64,000 nt of DNA from Mactromeris polynyma (lineage: Eukaryota > Mollusca > Bivalvia > Venerida > Mactridae). Made by a program: the position numbers and the translations under genes. The first letter of the stretch is position 1. Each line of letters starts with the position of its first letter. Below are positions 28,601-39,939 of this stretch, piece by piece. The stretch is taken from positions 31,956,762 through 32,020,761 of the forward strand of contig JASFXZ010000003.1 of assembly GCA_032209605.1 (NCBI GenBank), in the 5' to 3' direction. A model generated the notes under the pieces. It saw only the letters and a program-made list of their open reading frames with translations. It had not been told where the DNA came from and made no database searches.

Positions 28601-31600
28601 CTTTATATCAAATGCTACAATTGGTGCTCACAAAACCTGACATGATAATATTAAGAAACAAGAGGCCCATGAAGACCTGTGCTCTACGTGCTGGCCAAAT
28701 TTGGTCACGTTTTGTCTTTAAGTTCATAGAAGGCATTCACAGAGGCTCTATTGATTACAGAAATCTTTGGCCAGTAGAGCTAAAAATGAATGACTCACAA
28801 GAGCTGACAATTGCCTTGAACGCTTTCAAGTCTATCATTCCAACATTCAACTCATTTTCATAGACATATATAATATCTATACTGATTAACCTAAAACCCT
28901 CACAAATCCTACCTTTTTCTCTGTATCTTTGACAATAGCTTCATGGTATCGTGGAATGTTGGCCTCAAATCTCTTTGTCTCTTCCACTCCTGAATTCATA
29001 TTTTCTGGTTTCATCTGTACCTCTATATAAGGCTCATACTCACCGGGCCCTGGGCCAGGTTTACCAACAAAATCACTTCTCTTGGACGTGAGCTTGCCAA
29101 AATGAACACCTTTGTATGTTTTAGATGTTTTTGTCTCATTAGGTTTAGAATCCTGCAAGATATAAACAACTTTATCATTATATACTTATTCAGAGAACTG
29201 TCTATAATCATATTAATCTTTTTTCTTCAAGGCTGAAATGAATACGTTATCAAGTTCACTTAAAACAGAAAATGGAAAACTATAGTTCCATACATAAAGT
29301 AAATATCAAATAATATATCAGATTTGCAAAGTTTGCTTTTTTTATCCCCAGTACCCCTCTAGCTGGTTGGTTACTTTTCTATTTTGCGCCGGTTCAACCA
29401 AAACTTATTGATAACACTGTGTTTTCAAATATGCATATAAAAATGTACAGTAATCCGAATATTTTATAATTACGTCACATGTAAGGAGATTAAAATGCAA
29501 TTCCAAATATAGCAGAATGAGCAGAAAACCACAGAGACAAAAGCATTACCACAATGTGATTAAAGGTAATTTATTTTTCTTTTGTTTTTCTGCCATTAAA
29601 ATAGACAATAAAATTAATGAAATTTGCAGAGCTTGATAATAACTGTTTATATCTCATCAAATTTTATGGTACAAAAATTAGAACAATTAAAACAATATGA
29701 TGGCAGAATCTGGCATTGATAATTATCAGCATTAGGATGCAATAAATACAAATCTTTCACTTAAATGATTTCTCTGGGGATAATTTTCTTAATTAGTCAC
29801 TGCTAAATGTCTGTCTATCAAGATTAAATTTTAATTTCCTATCATCATAAAGAGACTGGTAAGCTAAAGTAAACTTTAATTTCAGATTTTATAGACTTTT
29901 GGGAAAATTGGAACACAAATACAGAAATTATGATGAATACTTGTTTTTTAAAACCCAATAAATGGTATTGACCACAAAATAGGATTAAAGAACCCGCACT
30001 TTGTCTGAAGAACATCAAAGTACCATTGTTAATCAACTATACAAATCTACAAAGTATAATGAATAATCCATTATGCAAATGATATCTGTTCTGTCATAGA
30101 CTGGCTTGGATATAAATGACTTTTAAATGTATACACAAGTGTTGGTATTCATAAAGCATTATCATTAAGAATGTGTGCTTAATCATATGAGTAAAACAAC
30201 GAAAATCTCCATATGATATTAGTTACACTCAGAAAAAGACCACATCCCTCCTGAGATAGTAACTCTGATATCACAGTGTTGCAAAAATCTATATTACAAT
30301 TAAACGTTTGATTCTACTTCCAGCAGTGTTTCTAATTTATCTGTGCGAATTTCCTAACTTTGTTAATTGAAGAAGTGCTTTCAATTTATTAAGTTTGATG
30401 ATGTAACAGAGAAAAGGATTAAATATTGGGTGTTATGTTGTGCTTGAATGTGACAAAGATTTCACATTACTCACTTCTAAACTGGGCCCCTAGGGATCAG
30501 GTTAAAAGGGCCAAAAAGCTTTTAAGTTGTGATCCCATTCTCTCCAGAATTAACATAATCCCTATAAAATCTCTTATATCAATCAATGACAAAAGAACAT
30601 TTACACAACAATGTTCCATAAAAAAACATTCAGTTCAAATTCCCATGGCAAAATAAATTCCATCAACTATCTAAGGGCAGACCATTGTATAAGACTTTAC
30701 CGCATATGGAAAATCATTCAACTACAATCAATTTCAAAACGTATAAATATCCCACTTCCTTAATGGAAACTTCATGTTCAAAATAGACCCATGAGAAATA
30801 AAGTAAATCAATTAACGACAATTATCTAAGATGATAAATATGAGTTATTCTGTTACACAATGTTCTACTACATTAGCTGGCAGACAGGATTTTTTAATGA
30901 TAATCATTAAGTAAAATTGTTCAGACCATCAATTAAAAGTGACACACAAACAGTTAACAAGTAATCTTTTTATGTTGAATTAGTATTTTTAATGTAAAAA
31001 TTAATGGTTACGTTTTGATAAATCAGCATCACAGACCTAATTACATGTGTCCACTTATCAGTATGTAACTCATATTAAATTTTGTATCAGCCGTTGATCC
31101 ATGTTCTATACACGTAATGTAATTATAATTCTAGATACATACTAGAAGAATGCACAAAAATGGAACAAGATGAGAAGTAAAATGGCTCCAGACTCACTGA
31201 AATCAATACTAAGCGTAGTTGGAAAATAGTAAAGAATCTACTGAGACATTTTCTGGACTGATAGAACATAATTATAACTAACAAAAAAGTTTTCTCTTTG
31301 ATGCGTTTGAGTCTTTATATCACAGAATAGATGTATGGAATATTCTTTTTGACATAAACGGTGAAACAAGTTTATCTGCATCTTTATTTATATTATAATG
31401 TTTGAATTTTGCTGATGGAGTAAAATCATTGACTATGAAATCGTCCCATGAATGCATTAAAGCATACCACACAACATTTACAGTTTGGATATTTTCCGAA
31501 TATATATAAAAGAAAAATCAAATTTTAGAAAGGTCAGTTTATTGTGTTTGGTTTATAGTTTCGCTTTCACTGCTCAAATTATAATAATATATTTCAGTAT

Positions 31601-34600
31601 ATATCAAGGACTTGGTGCAAAACTGTTGTGACTGCTACTTTACCAAACTTCACTTATACTGATTTACATTAGTTTTGCTCCAATTTGCCTAAACCCTTGA
31701 TATACATGTATATAGCTACAGTCATAACCGGGATACGGACCTGTACGGCGGATTTATATGCAGATTCGTGTGACATGGCATCTCTATTTTTTTTCTAAGA
31801 CCAAACACACGCCAACTGCAACAATCATAGCAGTCATTGTGACTGAGCTTCAAGTTACTCCTACTTACATGTGTGACACCATAGTATGCTGGACCGAGTG
31901 AAATATCTCTATCTGGGGCATCTTGTTTCTTCAATGTACCATCTTCACATTCCTCATATCCATATGCTTGACCTGGTGTGGGGATAGATGGGGCATCGGG
32001 CTTACGGTGGAATTTGAGTTGACTTGTCACCAACTGAAATAGCAATATGTGATACAATGATTAATCAGTCATGTTAATACCTCTAAAATAATTATTTTCA
32101 GTTGAGATAGATCCTGTATTCATAAAATGGCTTGTAATTCAGAAAGATACAAAGTGCAGTAACACTATCAAGTCAATATTAACTGAATGTGTCCATTAGA
32201 CATGGATGCCCCACAAGTGGAAAAAGGGCCATAACTCCTAAAGAATTCTCCTTTCAAGAGTTATTGACAGGAAACAAATGGACATAGGGATAGGTGTAAC
32301 ACTTTATGCATTTTTTGCCATTCTTTGAATTGCCAGGACAAGGTGTTTTCTTGCTGTTGCTATTCTTACCTACCAACAATACTGTGCTCCAAAACAATAC
32401 TTACAGTAACATTTTAGTTTTAATTTGCTTGAGAGAAATAGTTAAACAATCACAAGAAGAATGTTTTTCATAAATAATAAATTGCCTTCCAAACTAACCT
32501 ACTCCACAAAGTAACGTCATGAGACGACAGACACAACTTTACTTTTAATGTAGCTTATTAAAATAAATATCAATATATTAGACATCAGTTAAAATCTCAG
32601 AACACAGTAAATTGTTTGTGAAGAGGTAGGTACTTGAATAAACATTCTTTCATCTCAAACAAAATTATTCCTACTTCACCAATGATTAACTTAAGTATGG
32701 TGGTAGTTTTGTCCGAGGTGAATAGTTCCTAGAGAACTTGGCTCATACCCCAGCAACTCCACCCACATACAGGTTTGTTTGTTACCATCAGATTTTACAT
32801 TGTTCTTCAACAAATTTCAGCCAACACAGAGGTAATGAAATCAACAAAATGGTGTTCTTGTCGAAAAAATGACAACTTACAAATACACCACATTCAGAAG
32901 CAAACTTTGGCCTGTGCATTACATTAATGTGAATGAATCACAATGTTTTATACCTCATCAATATGTTAGTGCTTTTTTTTAAAGAATACACACTAGAGTA
33001 TTGGATCTATTCAAACAGAGACAAAATCTGAATAATTTTCAGATTTTTTAAAAAGACCAAGGAAACTAATGTAAGCATTGCATCAGTGGAGACATGTTAT
33101 ATCATACAGGATGCTGTCCAAACTTACCCCCATATTGCTTTTACTTTTGTCTTGTAATTGAGGGGCAGATTTTGCTGATCTAAACTCGGTGTAACGTTCC
33201 ACGTTGTAAGCTCCAGGACCAGGATTCTCCACTGGTTGTTCAGTAAATCTCTTTGATTTATTGCCAAGTGTTTTCCCTCCCTACAAAATAATAATGTATT
33301 CATACTAAATCTTTATTTAAAGAAGGTAACATGTTAAGACATATGAAGGTATAGTCAATGTGCAAACTAACAAATCATAGTCCAAGGGAAGTAACTCAAA
33401 ACATTTCAATTTTTTAAGTCAAAATTATTTTATCCTTCTATATGATAGCTGTGCAGCAAGAAAATATATATGATTAACAAAACTAGTAATAGAGATAATT
33501 TGTTAAGCTGAGGAGGATCATAGAAACAACCACATATGTTTCAATAACATGGATCATTGAAATAGTTTGCATCCAGATGTACCGTTTTGTTCTATTCTAT
33601 TCTTTTGTTTGTTACAATGTCTTGAGTTCTGCACATACCTTGACAACATCCTGTGCAAATGCAGGATCATAATGTCCCGGTCCTGGTGCCGCAACAACCT
33701 GATCACTGATGTTCAAAAATGTCTCTCTACTTGTCATAGACAAGAATGGTGCATAACCATCTGAAGAAGAATAACATACGCATATTAGAGATTTCCTGGA
33801 CATGTGTTTTCTGCGTCTTGGATGCAATTTTCAGGTGTGCATCAGCGGGACCCGCAAGTGTCTGATAAGCCCATGACAGCAAATTGGCACTTTAAATTAT
33901 TTTAGCACCAGTGGTTGGTGAAAAAAATGTCACAGTCATAATCTACCTTTGGGACCCCCAAAATTTATTAGGGACTCCCAAATTTGCAAATGTGGAAGTC
34001 CCAGGACCCCAATTTGAAAAAAAACACAATGGAAGGCCATTTTATATTAAAAGATATATTTGCATTTTTGTAATTTAAACAACTTTCCTGGATTCAAGCA
34101 CAAATATTTATACTGTCTGAATTTATACCAATAAAATGAGGAGGTAAAATATTACTGCAAAACATCAAATATATCAACTTAACATAAAACAACTTTCCGA
34201 AGAAATGTATCAACAATAAGTGCATAAATCCTCTTGAATTTAAATATTTAAGTATGATCACCGTTTTCAAGATTTAATATTTCATCTCTTGAAAATAGCT
34301 GAAATAATTAACATTTTGATATTTAATTCAAGAGGACTTTTATAATGGTAAAATATGAAAATCTAAATAGAAATATAGAATGTAAAGAATTATAACCCAA
34401 CAGGTAGTTTTTTCAAGAGTTTTAAACTCCAAGTTAAAGAGGGACTTGAAATAAACTTTTAGTATTCAAAGTTAAAATGCAGTTAAAGCAGTATTTCAAA
34501 ACACATTTTATTTGGGTCAAATATCATAACAAGTCCAATACTGTGGCATTGTGGTACATTGCATTGGTGTAATATACAGTCTACCAAGGGAAACATTAGC

Positions 34601-34801
34601 TTTCATCACTAATGCCAATACAGCCATTTCTTTATGGAAAATATATAGCATAGAATAGACTACATTGAATAGAACTCATTAAAACTCACCAGCCTTAAAT
34701 CTTGTTTTTGGCGGTGCATCAGCATCGTATGAACCTGGTCCAACATTCTGGGCAGTACTACCATTCAGCTTTATCAAATCTCGGGGAGCTCGATCATACA
34801 T
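19652..34801 (-). CDS. STPG2: Sperm-tail PG-rich repeat-containing protein 2-like (3' end missing)
   Basis: Eight coding exons on the minus strand, all with GT-AG borders and compatible phases: 34,801-34,690 (start MYDRAPRDLIKL), 33,760-33,639, 33,280-33,128, 32,033-31,869, 29,152-28,913, 24,932-24,819, 23,896-23,737 and 19,905-19,652; 1,320 nt, 440 codons. The product is made of SHIPPO/STPGR repeats: VGPGSYDAD, PGPGHYDPAF, NPGPGAYNVERY, TPGQAYGYEE, PGPGPGEYEPY, PGPGKYDVKG, PAPGSYNDPRHAF, PGPGSYNITG across an exon junction, and LPGPNHYQV. The MYDRAPR start and overall length (about 460 aa in vertebrates, from memory) point to STPG2, a family linked to sperm tail and cilia. The final exon ends at a strong donor (ACTAAG|GTAAGT), so the C-terminus is not captured. 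Its molecular function is not established by the sequence. Confidence 0.88.
19906..23736 (-). other. STPG2-like intron, no further feature
   Basis: Intron between the exon ending in KIP(G) and the exon starting (G)PGSYNITG. The proline-glycine repeat is split across this phase-1 intron. No repeat family or ncRNA recognised. Confidence 0.6.
24003..24665 (+). repeat. Dispersed repeat with CAAGAGGGCCAT ... CAGGTGAGCTAAAAA ends
   Basis: About 660 bp in the STPG2-like intron. It begins AACAAGAGGGCCATGGTGG and CTATATCGCTCACCTGA-like sequence, and ends GAGCACTCAGGTGAGCTAAAA; the GCTCACCTGA / TCAGGTGAGC pair is inverted. Inside are two tandem copies of a segment of about 260-310 bp, seen as two AAATATCAAA(G/C)(A/C)TCTAGACC copies (near 24,127 and 24,440) and two GGATCATTCCTG copies (near 24,268 and 24,526). 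I recognise the ends from bivalve genomes. Not protein coding. Confidence 0.65.
25108..26480. repeat. Composite 49-bp minisatellite in STPG2-like intron
   Basis: About 28 copies of a unit made of a 26-bp part (TCAGGTAGTAGTCTAACCAT plus CCTGTG) and a 23-bp part (TCAGGTAGTAGAACAGTCCT plus GAG). Both parts share GTCAGGTAGTAG, so the 49-mer arose from a duplicated shorter unit. Some copies lack one sub-part or a few bases. The 69-codon minus ORF inside is an artefact of the repeat. Confidence 0.95.
26492..26560 (+). repeat. tRNA-like SINE head fragment
   Basis: GGGGATAAGGTGCTGTC followed by a B-box-like GGTTTAAACCC resembles a degenerate tRNA-type Pol III promoter, directly after the minisatellite. 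No conserved SINE body is recognisable. Confidence 0.35.
27504..27575 (+). repeat. tRNA-derived SINE head
   Basis: GGTCGCTGTGGTGTAGTGG has an A-box (TGTAGTGGTTAG) and is followed by the B-box GGTTCGAATCC about 30 bases later, in tRNA-like spacing. The acceptor stem does not pair properly (GGTCGCT against GTAGAGCC) and the anticodon arm is weak. It is better read as a SINE head than a working tRNA gene. Confidence 0.55.
28652..28862 (+). repeat. Dispersed repeat fragment (AACAAGAGGCCCATGAAGACC)
   Basis: The start is similar to the CAAGAGGGCCAT family at 24,003, but the body differs. The 83-codon ORF across it has no supporting features. Confidence 0.4.
29153..31868 (-). other. STPG2-like intron, no further feature
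   Basis: Intron between the exon ending GVTH and the exon starting DSKPNE (phase 0). No repeat or conserved ORF recognised. Confidence 0.6.
32185..32320. repeat. Dispersed repeat fragment
   Basis: The stretch around GGGCCATAACTCCTAAAG and AGTTATTGACAGGAAACAAA resembles parts of common bivalve dispersed repeats. Ends are unclear. Confidence 0.3.
33761..34689 (-). other. STPG2-like intron 2
   Basis: Phase-1 intron separating the first two coding exons (codon G|AT). AT-rich, with no recognised element. Confidence 0.6.
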
Positions 34802-34810
34802 CTTGAACAG

Positions 34811-36079
34811 CTGTTAATTAATATTTTTGGAAAGAAGTACTGAAAATAATAAAAATAATAATAGTAATAAATAATCAGTTATACTACAGCTCATTCTACA
34901 AATTTAAACATGCACTGACAATGAAATGTGAAGTCTAGATGCATATATGTAGAAAGCACAAGACCTTTCTTATTCAAATTGGTAGAAACATTTATATCAC
35001 AGTGACATACTATTTCATGGTGAGTAAATATTCTGTTTGGTTAGAATTATAAGCGCAAGATTGCATATTTGTAATTTTTCTTAATTCTAGACAAAATATA
35101 AAACTCGTGACATAAAAAGTTCAGTAATGCTATCGCTCTATCATTACACGCCAGCGTCTCCTTGGAACAACATTTTGTTAAGCGCTGAAAATATTCCAAT
35201 GATTCTACCGTTGTCACGCCACTGAGTCCAAAATGGACGTGAACGGTGAGTGTGGTCATAAGAGGTTTACGCGTAAAATTCAAAAATCAGGGAATGTGGT
35301 TCCATATAGGATTGCTTATAGCTTATGTTAAATGTAAAAGTTGGGAACAAATACCAAAACCTGATCATCTAGAACTTGCATAACTTTCCAAAGCTTATTC
35401 AAGTTATTGTTGACATTGACGAAATCTTGTTTTTTATGAAAAGTGGTATCGCTCTCTGTATTATACCACTTCAACAGCACATGTATAGCTTTATACTGAC
35501 AAAAGGTTGTCTGTGTACAAATTTTAGAACTATTTGTGCACATTAGGATGCACTAGACTTGTTGTTTTGCTTGTTGTAGTTTCAATATATGTCCTTGAAG
35601 GCTTGTGATCAACATGATCATTTTTCACTTTCACAAACTTGTGAGATATAGCGTAAAGTAGGCACCATTGGAGCAAGCACTTGCACATAGTAACCATAGT
35701 ATATGTGTCTTGTAGTCAGCCTAAGTCAAGTATATATCCAGTTGTACATATTATTGAAACTGCACGCAATTCAAGAAGTTTAAGAACATTTTATTTAGGT
35801 ATTATGAATTTGACAAACTTTTGTCGATGTAACTCATTGTAAGAAAAGTAAAGTGAGCCAGAAGGCTGTCACCATTAGGAACAGTTCATTTTATTGAATG
35901 ACACGCGGCTAAAATGTGATTGTCAGACTCATGAGTCAAGGGTAAGCTAGTTGAGTTAGCCATGTTACTTGTTAGCATCCTGGTTTAGTCTTGAAGGTTT
36001 ACATCAAAGGACCCAAATAATGATACACAGAAGCACTTTAAGGGTGCGAGACATCTAAATGATATGACCAAGAACTTAC
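34811..36079 (-). other. Predicted 5' UTR intron of STPG2-like gene
   Basis: Bounded by GTAAGTTC at 36,079 and TTAATTAACAG at 34,811 on the minus strand. A plus-strand ATG with donor-like context at 35,233 (ATGGACGTGAACG|GTGAGT) does not connect to any gene found here. Confidence 0.4.
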
Positions 36080-36155
36080 CGTTTACTTATTTTTATGCGC
36101 AGATTCCAAATATACTCTAAAATATAGTTAAAAATTCACTGAAACTGTAAAAGCT
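36080..36155 (-). other. STPG2: Predicted non-coding first exon of STPG2-like gene
   Basis: A consensus donor on the minus strand (AAACG|GTAAGTTC, exon end 36,080) lies upstream of the first coding exon, which starts after an acceptor TTAATTAACAG at 34,811. That leaves only nine 5' UTR bases before the ATG, so an upstream UTR exon is expected and this is the best-placed one. The 5' edge is a guess from the promoter motifs just beyond it. Confidence 0.4.
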
Positions 36156-36160
36156 TGTTC

Positions 36161-36182
36161 GTTGCCATGGTTCAAGATGGCG
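36161..36182. promoter_or_regulatory. X-box-like and YY1-like motifs near STPG2 promoter
   Basis: GTTGCCATGGTTCA (36,161-36,174) has a perfect left half of the RFX X-box (GTTGCC) and an imperfect right half. It overlaps CAAGATGGCG (36,173-36,182), the core of the YY1 motif often found at transcription starts. They lie directly upstream of the predicted first exon. RFX control of cilium genes is established knowledge; its application here is inference. Confidence 0.35.
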
Positions 36183-36918
36183 CATAATTCACGACCAAAT
36201 TACGGCTTTTACGACTAACCTAGAAATGATAGTTTGAATTTCACGTTATAATGAATGGAATTTTCTAATGATTCAATTAAAATGTCCAGATTGAGGTGCA
36301 TAAAAAGTAATTAAAAACTTATGAATGCCTTACATCGCCCGATAAATATTGTCGCAAAAGTCCGCGAAATATTTTTTATGGCAATTGACCCGAGCCGGCT
36401 TGTATTTGTAAACATTTGCCTATGAGGTATAGCTATTTCTTCCATATTCAGTTATTTTTCTTGTGATGAGACGTTAATATATATGTCTGAGTTATATATT
36501 TTTTCGTCCTAATTTTTTTGTATTTCCTTCTTACGATGCATTGATTTATTCTACTTTGTTATGTAACGAAATGGGCGTACCATTTTCGTACTCAAACTAG
36601 ATCGTTACTAAAAATAAATCGCTGATTGTCAGTTATAAAAACTGTGCACTGGTATTTAAGTGTGCTGTTTTAAGAAATGTTCGCCATGATACATAATTTA
36701 TAACTAATAATCTGAGCGTATAATCTTCATTCTTAAATTTCATTTGACTTTTTTGTGATAAAATTGACAAAATTGCTACTGCAGCAAATAGTACTGTAAA
36801 TGTGTAAACTGAAAGCTGCGCTGGAAGCTCTGTTGGTAGAGATCCAAATAAATGTTGAAGGGGTATAACGTCAAGCTCCGCATTTGGCAAACATTTTTGA
36901 GTTGGCTGATGAGACTCA

Positions 36919-36926
36919 CTCGTGAC
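36919..36926. repeat. Candidate target-site duplication, left copy
   Basis: CTCGTGAC directly outside the left inverted terminal region; the same 8-mer occurs at 44,842-44,849 outside the right one. Confidence 0.45.
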
Positions 36927-36931
36927 GAATA

Positions 36932-37212
36932 GCAGTCAAAACGGCCCGTTGTCAAAACGGCCCGTTGTCAAAACGGACCGGATTTTCGGTCAAAACGGCC
37001 CCGATTGTCGGTCAAAACGGACCCGATTGTCGGTCAAAACGGACCCGATTGTAGGTCAAAACGGCCCGCTTTATGAAAAAGATATTTACATGTTATAATA
37101 AATTCAAATAATGATAAATGTTTTGTTATCCTGTTATGAGTACATTTGAATTTGTCTATATTTTATTTCCCGAGTAGAAGAATGATTTGTATACAAGATA
37201 CATTTTATTTAA
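36932..37212 (+). repeat. Left inverted terminal region
   Basis: It starts with GTCAAAACGG sub-repeats (about six, to 37,070), then a unique part ending near TTTTATTTAATATGTTCC. It matches the reverse complement of 44,580-44,836 with scattered differences. A partly duplicated segment (TTATGAGTACATTTG, TTATTTCC.GAGTAGAA) follows up to about 37,290. Confidence 0.8.
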
Positions 37213-37822
37213 TATGTTCCAAAATGCTGTTTTATCATGTTATGAGTACATTTGTGTTTGTTTATCTTTTATTTCCAGAGTAGAAAAAAGCTTTAAGCTA
37301 GAAACATGTATTTATTATATTATACGATTTCTGGACGAAACGACCCAGATTGTCATGAAAAGATGTCGAAATAAATGTTTAATGTGTGTTTGCATACAAT
37401 TTATAGTACTTGTGAGTGACTATTTATGATTGTTTGTTCAGTAACTATTGAAGTAGCTATTGATTACGTTATAAAACCAACTGCTTCAGTTGACTTTTTT
37501 GGTGTTATTATGAACACAGAAGAATTTTCATGGATGAAATCAGTAAGCTTATAAATCAGCTGAGGCATTTAAGTATTCATAAGATTTTATTAAACCTTTC
37601 ATCTTATTAAATTTAAGATGCAAAACGTATAACGGCAGATGGCCGAATATAAACAAATACTATTTTCGTCATGAATCAAGTGGCAAAATATTCATAATTA
37701 ATATATCAATCACCAGTGTATTGAAATTAATTAATTCTATATTTTTATAAGTATTTCCTCGTGAATATAAAAAGTTCAATTACATCCACATTTATCTAAG
37801 ACTTTCCTTATATATTGCTAAA

Positions 37823-38645
37823 CAATACAATACAATACAAATGGTTTATTGCATAAAAACAAAACATTCTAGTTGACCACTATTACAATTTATGTCAGAT
37901 TCTTTCGTTTCTCGGGAGATTAATATTACGTCCGTGTTCTATTGCTAAGTTGTGTGATGACGTGCGGAATTTGGTTAGTGCTGTTCTGAATCTGGTCTCT
38001 GTTATTGTATTAAGGTAGTCTTCAAAATTGAGCGAGTGTTTAAATAGACAGTAAGTATCAAGGCGAGTAGAATTATTATTGATGAATACCAATTTTGTTT
38101 ACATACAATAAATAAATTATGTAAAGAATATGATGCATGTTGCGCAATGTGTTTTTGAGTACGATTCCAATTTCCATTTTTGAAAAGATATATACCTAGG
38201 TATTTAAAGGATTCTACAATTTCTATCCTAGTATTATACAGATAAAAGTCATAATTGGTATGTTTTCGAAAATCCTAATTTTTGTTGTCGTTACATTGAT
38301 TTTTAAGTTCCATGTAATACAATATAGTTCTATAGACTCTGGGTCGTGTGAGAAAACAACGGCATTGTCGGCAAATCATAAAAGGAATAGTTGTACATCA
38401 TCAATAGTTAGTATACCGTTTATATTTGAGTTGATCATATGCGAAAGGATATCATTTAGAAAGAATAAACACAATATGCTGCTAGCAGAATCTCCTTGTT
38501 TTACACCAATCTTTGACGTTATTTGATCAGATTTCATAGACTTATAGTTAACAGATGATTTGACATTTAAATACATAGACTTCAAAGCGTTGATGAGCTT
38601 TGTACTAATATAAATACGAGTTATCTCCCCTGATGAACAAGGCAT
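37823..38645 (-). pseudogene. Inverted non-LTR retrotransposon relic
   Basis: The minus strand encodes decayed pieces of the same kind of ORF2 as the neighbouring plus-strand element. It includes the reverse-transcriptase stretch KIGVKQGDSASSILCLFFLN (38,645-38,376), a frameshifted continuation with an F-A-D-N version of the catalytic box, and a C-terminal piece (STRLDTYCLFKHSLNFEDYL; 38,092-37,895). About 450 nt between the two pieces are deleted relative to the plus copy. The 3' tail is a (TTGTA)n-type repeat at 37,840-37,823. It is 5'-truncated and inactive. Its sequence differs enough from the plus copy to be a separate, older insertion. Confidence 0.85.
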
Positions 38646-38742
38646 GGATTTTGTGCTCTGTGATTTTTATTGGATAAAGTGGAAAATAAAGCATTAATTG
38701 GACTATTTTTTGGATTACGGATAGTGTAATAGTTAGTACTTC

Positions 38743-39939
38743 ATGCCACCGAAGCAAAAGCAACAAGTAAATGCGGATAAAAAGAAAAAGAAGCGAAAAA
38801 ACATTTCACCATTATTGGATGAGACATGTATAAATAGCACGACGAGCACGAGCAGTGGGAGTGGTCGAGAACACAACGAAACCAGTTCGGCTAGTTTACC
38901 AACCTTGACTTACAGAGACACTGAAGTAAGTAAACAAAATAAACGCCAGAAAAACCAAACGGAATATTTTGCATTTGACACTCCAACAATTGCTAGCATG
39001 ATGAATACCAATATGAATTTTACGCAACCATACCCGAATCAATATGTGCAGTCACCACCGTATCAACATAACCAGCAGTATACAACACTGCAACAACCTA
39101 ATTATCCAGCAGGCAGTCAAACTACCAACCAACCACCACCATGGGCAGTAATCATCATAGAAGACATTAAAACCATTAAAACACGTGTTGAAAAGATTGA
39201 TAACATCGAAAAAACAGTTAACTCAATGAACTTAAAGCTATGTGATTAGGAAATAAAAATGAAGAACATAGAGACACGTGTTTCAGAAGTCGAAGGTACT
39301 AGCTCATTCGTAAGTGAGAAATATGAACAACAATCACATGAACTAAAATCAACCCACGAACAAGTCAAATATCTACAACAATCATGTTCAACTCTCAACT
39401 CCACAATTGAAGATTTGAATGAGAAACAGGATATGCTGAAAAATAAGATGGCTGACATTGAATACAGGAATATGAGAGAAAACCTAATCTTCTATGGTAT
39501 ATCGGAAGTAGTCGAACCTACCACTAAAACACAAGAAACTGCCCCAATGGAATCAGACGAACCCGCAAAAACATGCGAACGCCTTGTGAAGGAACTCATC
39601 AAAGATACGTTAAAAATTAATATTGAAAATATAACACTCGATCGTGCACATAGATTAGGAAATCCCAACAGATCTAGAAAACCAAGACCAATTATAGTGA
39701 AATTTCACTACTACTCACAACGAGAACAAGTCAGAAATGCATCTTTTGCAATGAAGGACGAATTAAAGAGACTCAATTACGGGATCGGTGTTCAACTACC
39801 CAAGGAATGGCGTGATGCAAGGAAACATCTGAGTGAAGTCTACAAGGCTGAGAAAGACAAAGGAAATACTGTAAGATTTTACGGTGAAAAGCTCTACATT
39901 AATGGCACGGAGTATAAATCACCATCTTCTATTCCATAA
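38743..39939 (+). CDS. LINE ORF1 protein, interrupted by one in-frame TAG
   Basis: An RNA-binding ORF1p-type protein that in the LINE family coats element RNA and aids target-primed reverse transcription. The N-terminal part (38,743-39,246) has a basic patch KKKKKRKN and a Gln/Pro/Tyr-rich low-complexity region. A TAG at 39,247-39,249 interrupts the frame; 39,259-39,450 is heptad-like and predicted coiled coil. An RRM-like domain follows (ENLIFYGISE..., LDRAHRLGNPNRSRKPRPII, then basic C-terminal domain to 39,936). The two halves are in the same frame, 516 nt from ATG to ATG, so they were one ORF or the downstream half is made by readthrough or re-initiation at 39,259. The stop TAA at 39,937 is followed in the same frame by ORF2. 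Confidence 0.8.

Noticed and set aside
32881..32911. 31-bp microexon of the STPG2-like gene (acceptor TGCACAG, donor GTAAGT)
   Set aside because: The flanking exons (ending at 33,128 and starting at 32,033) already join in phase 0; adding 31 bases would break the frame.
35233..35252. First coding exon on the plus strand (ATGGACGTGAACG|GTGAGT)
   Set aside because: Joining it to the SDR42E1-like acceptor at 45,873 gives the wrong frame, and no other downstream exon was found.
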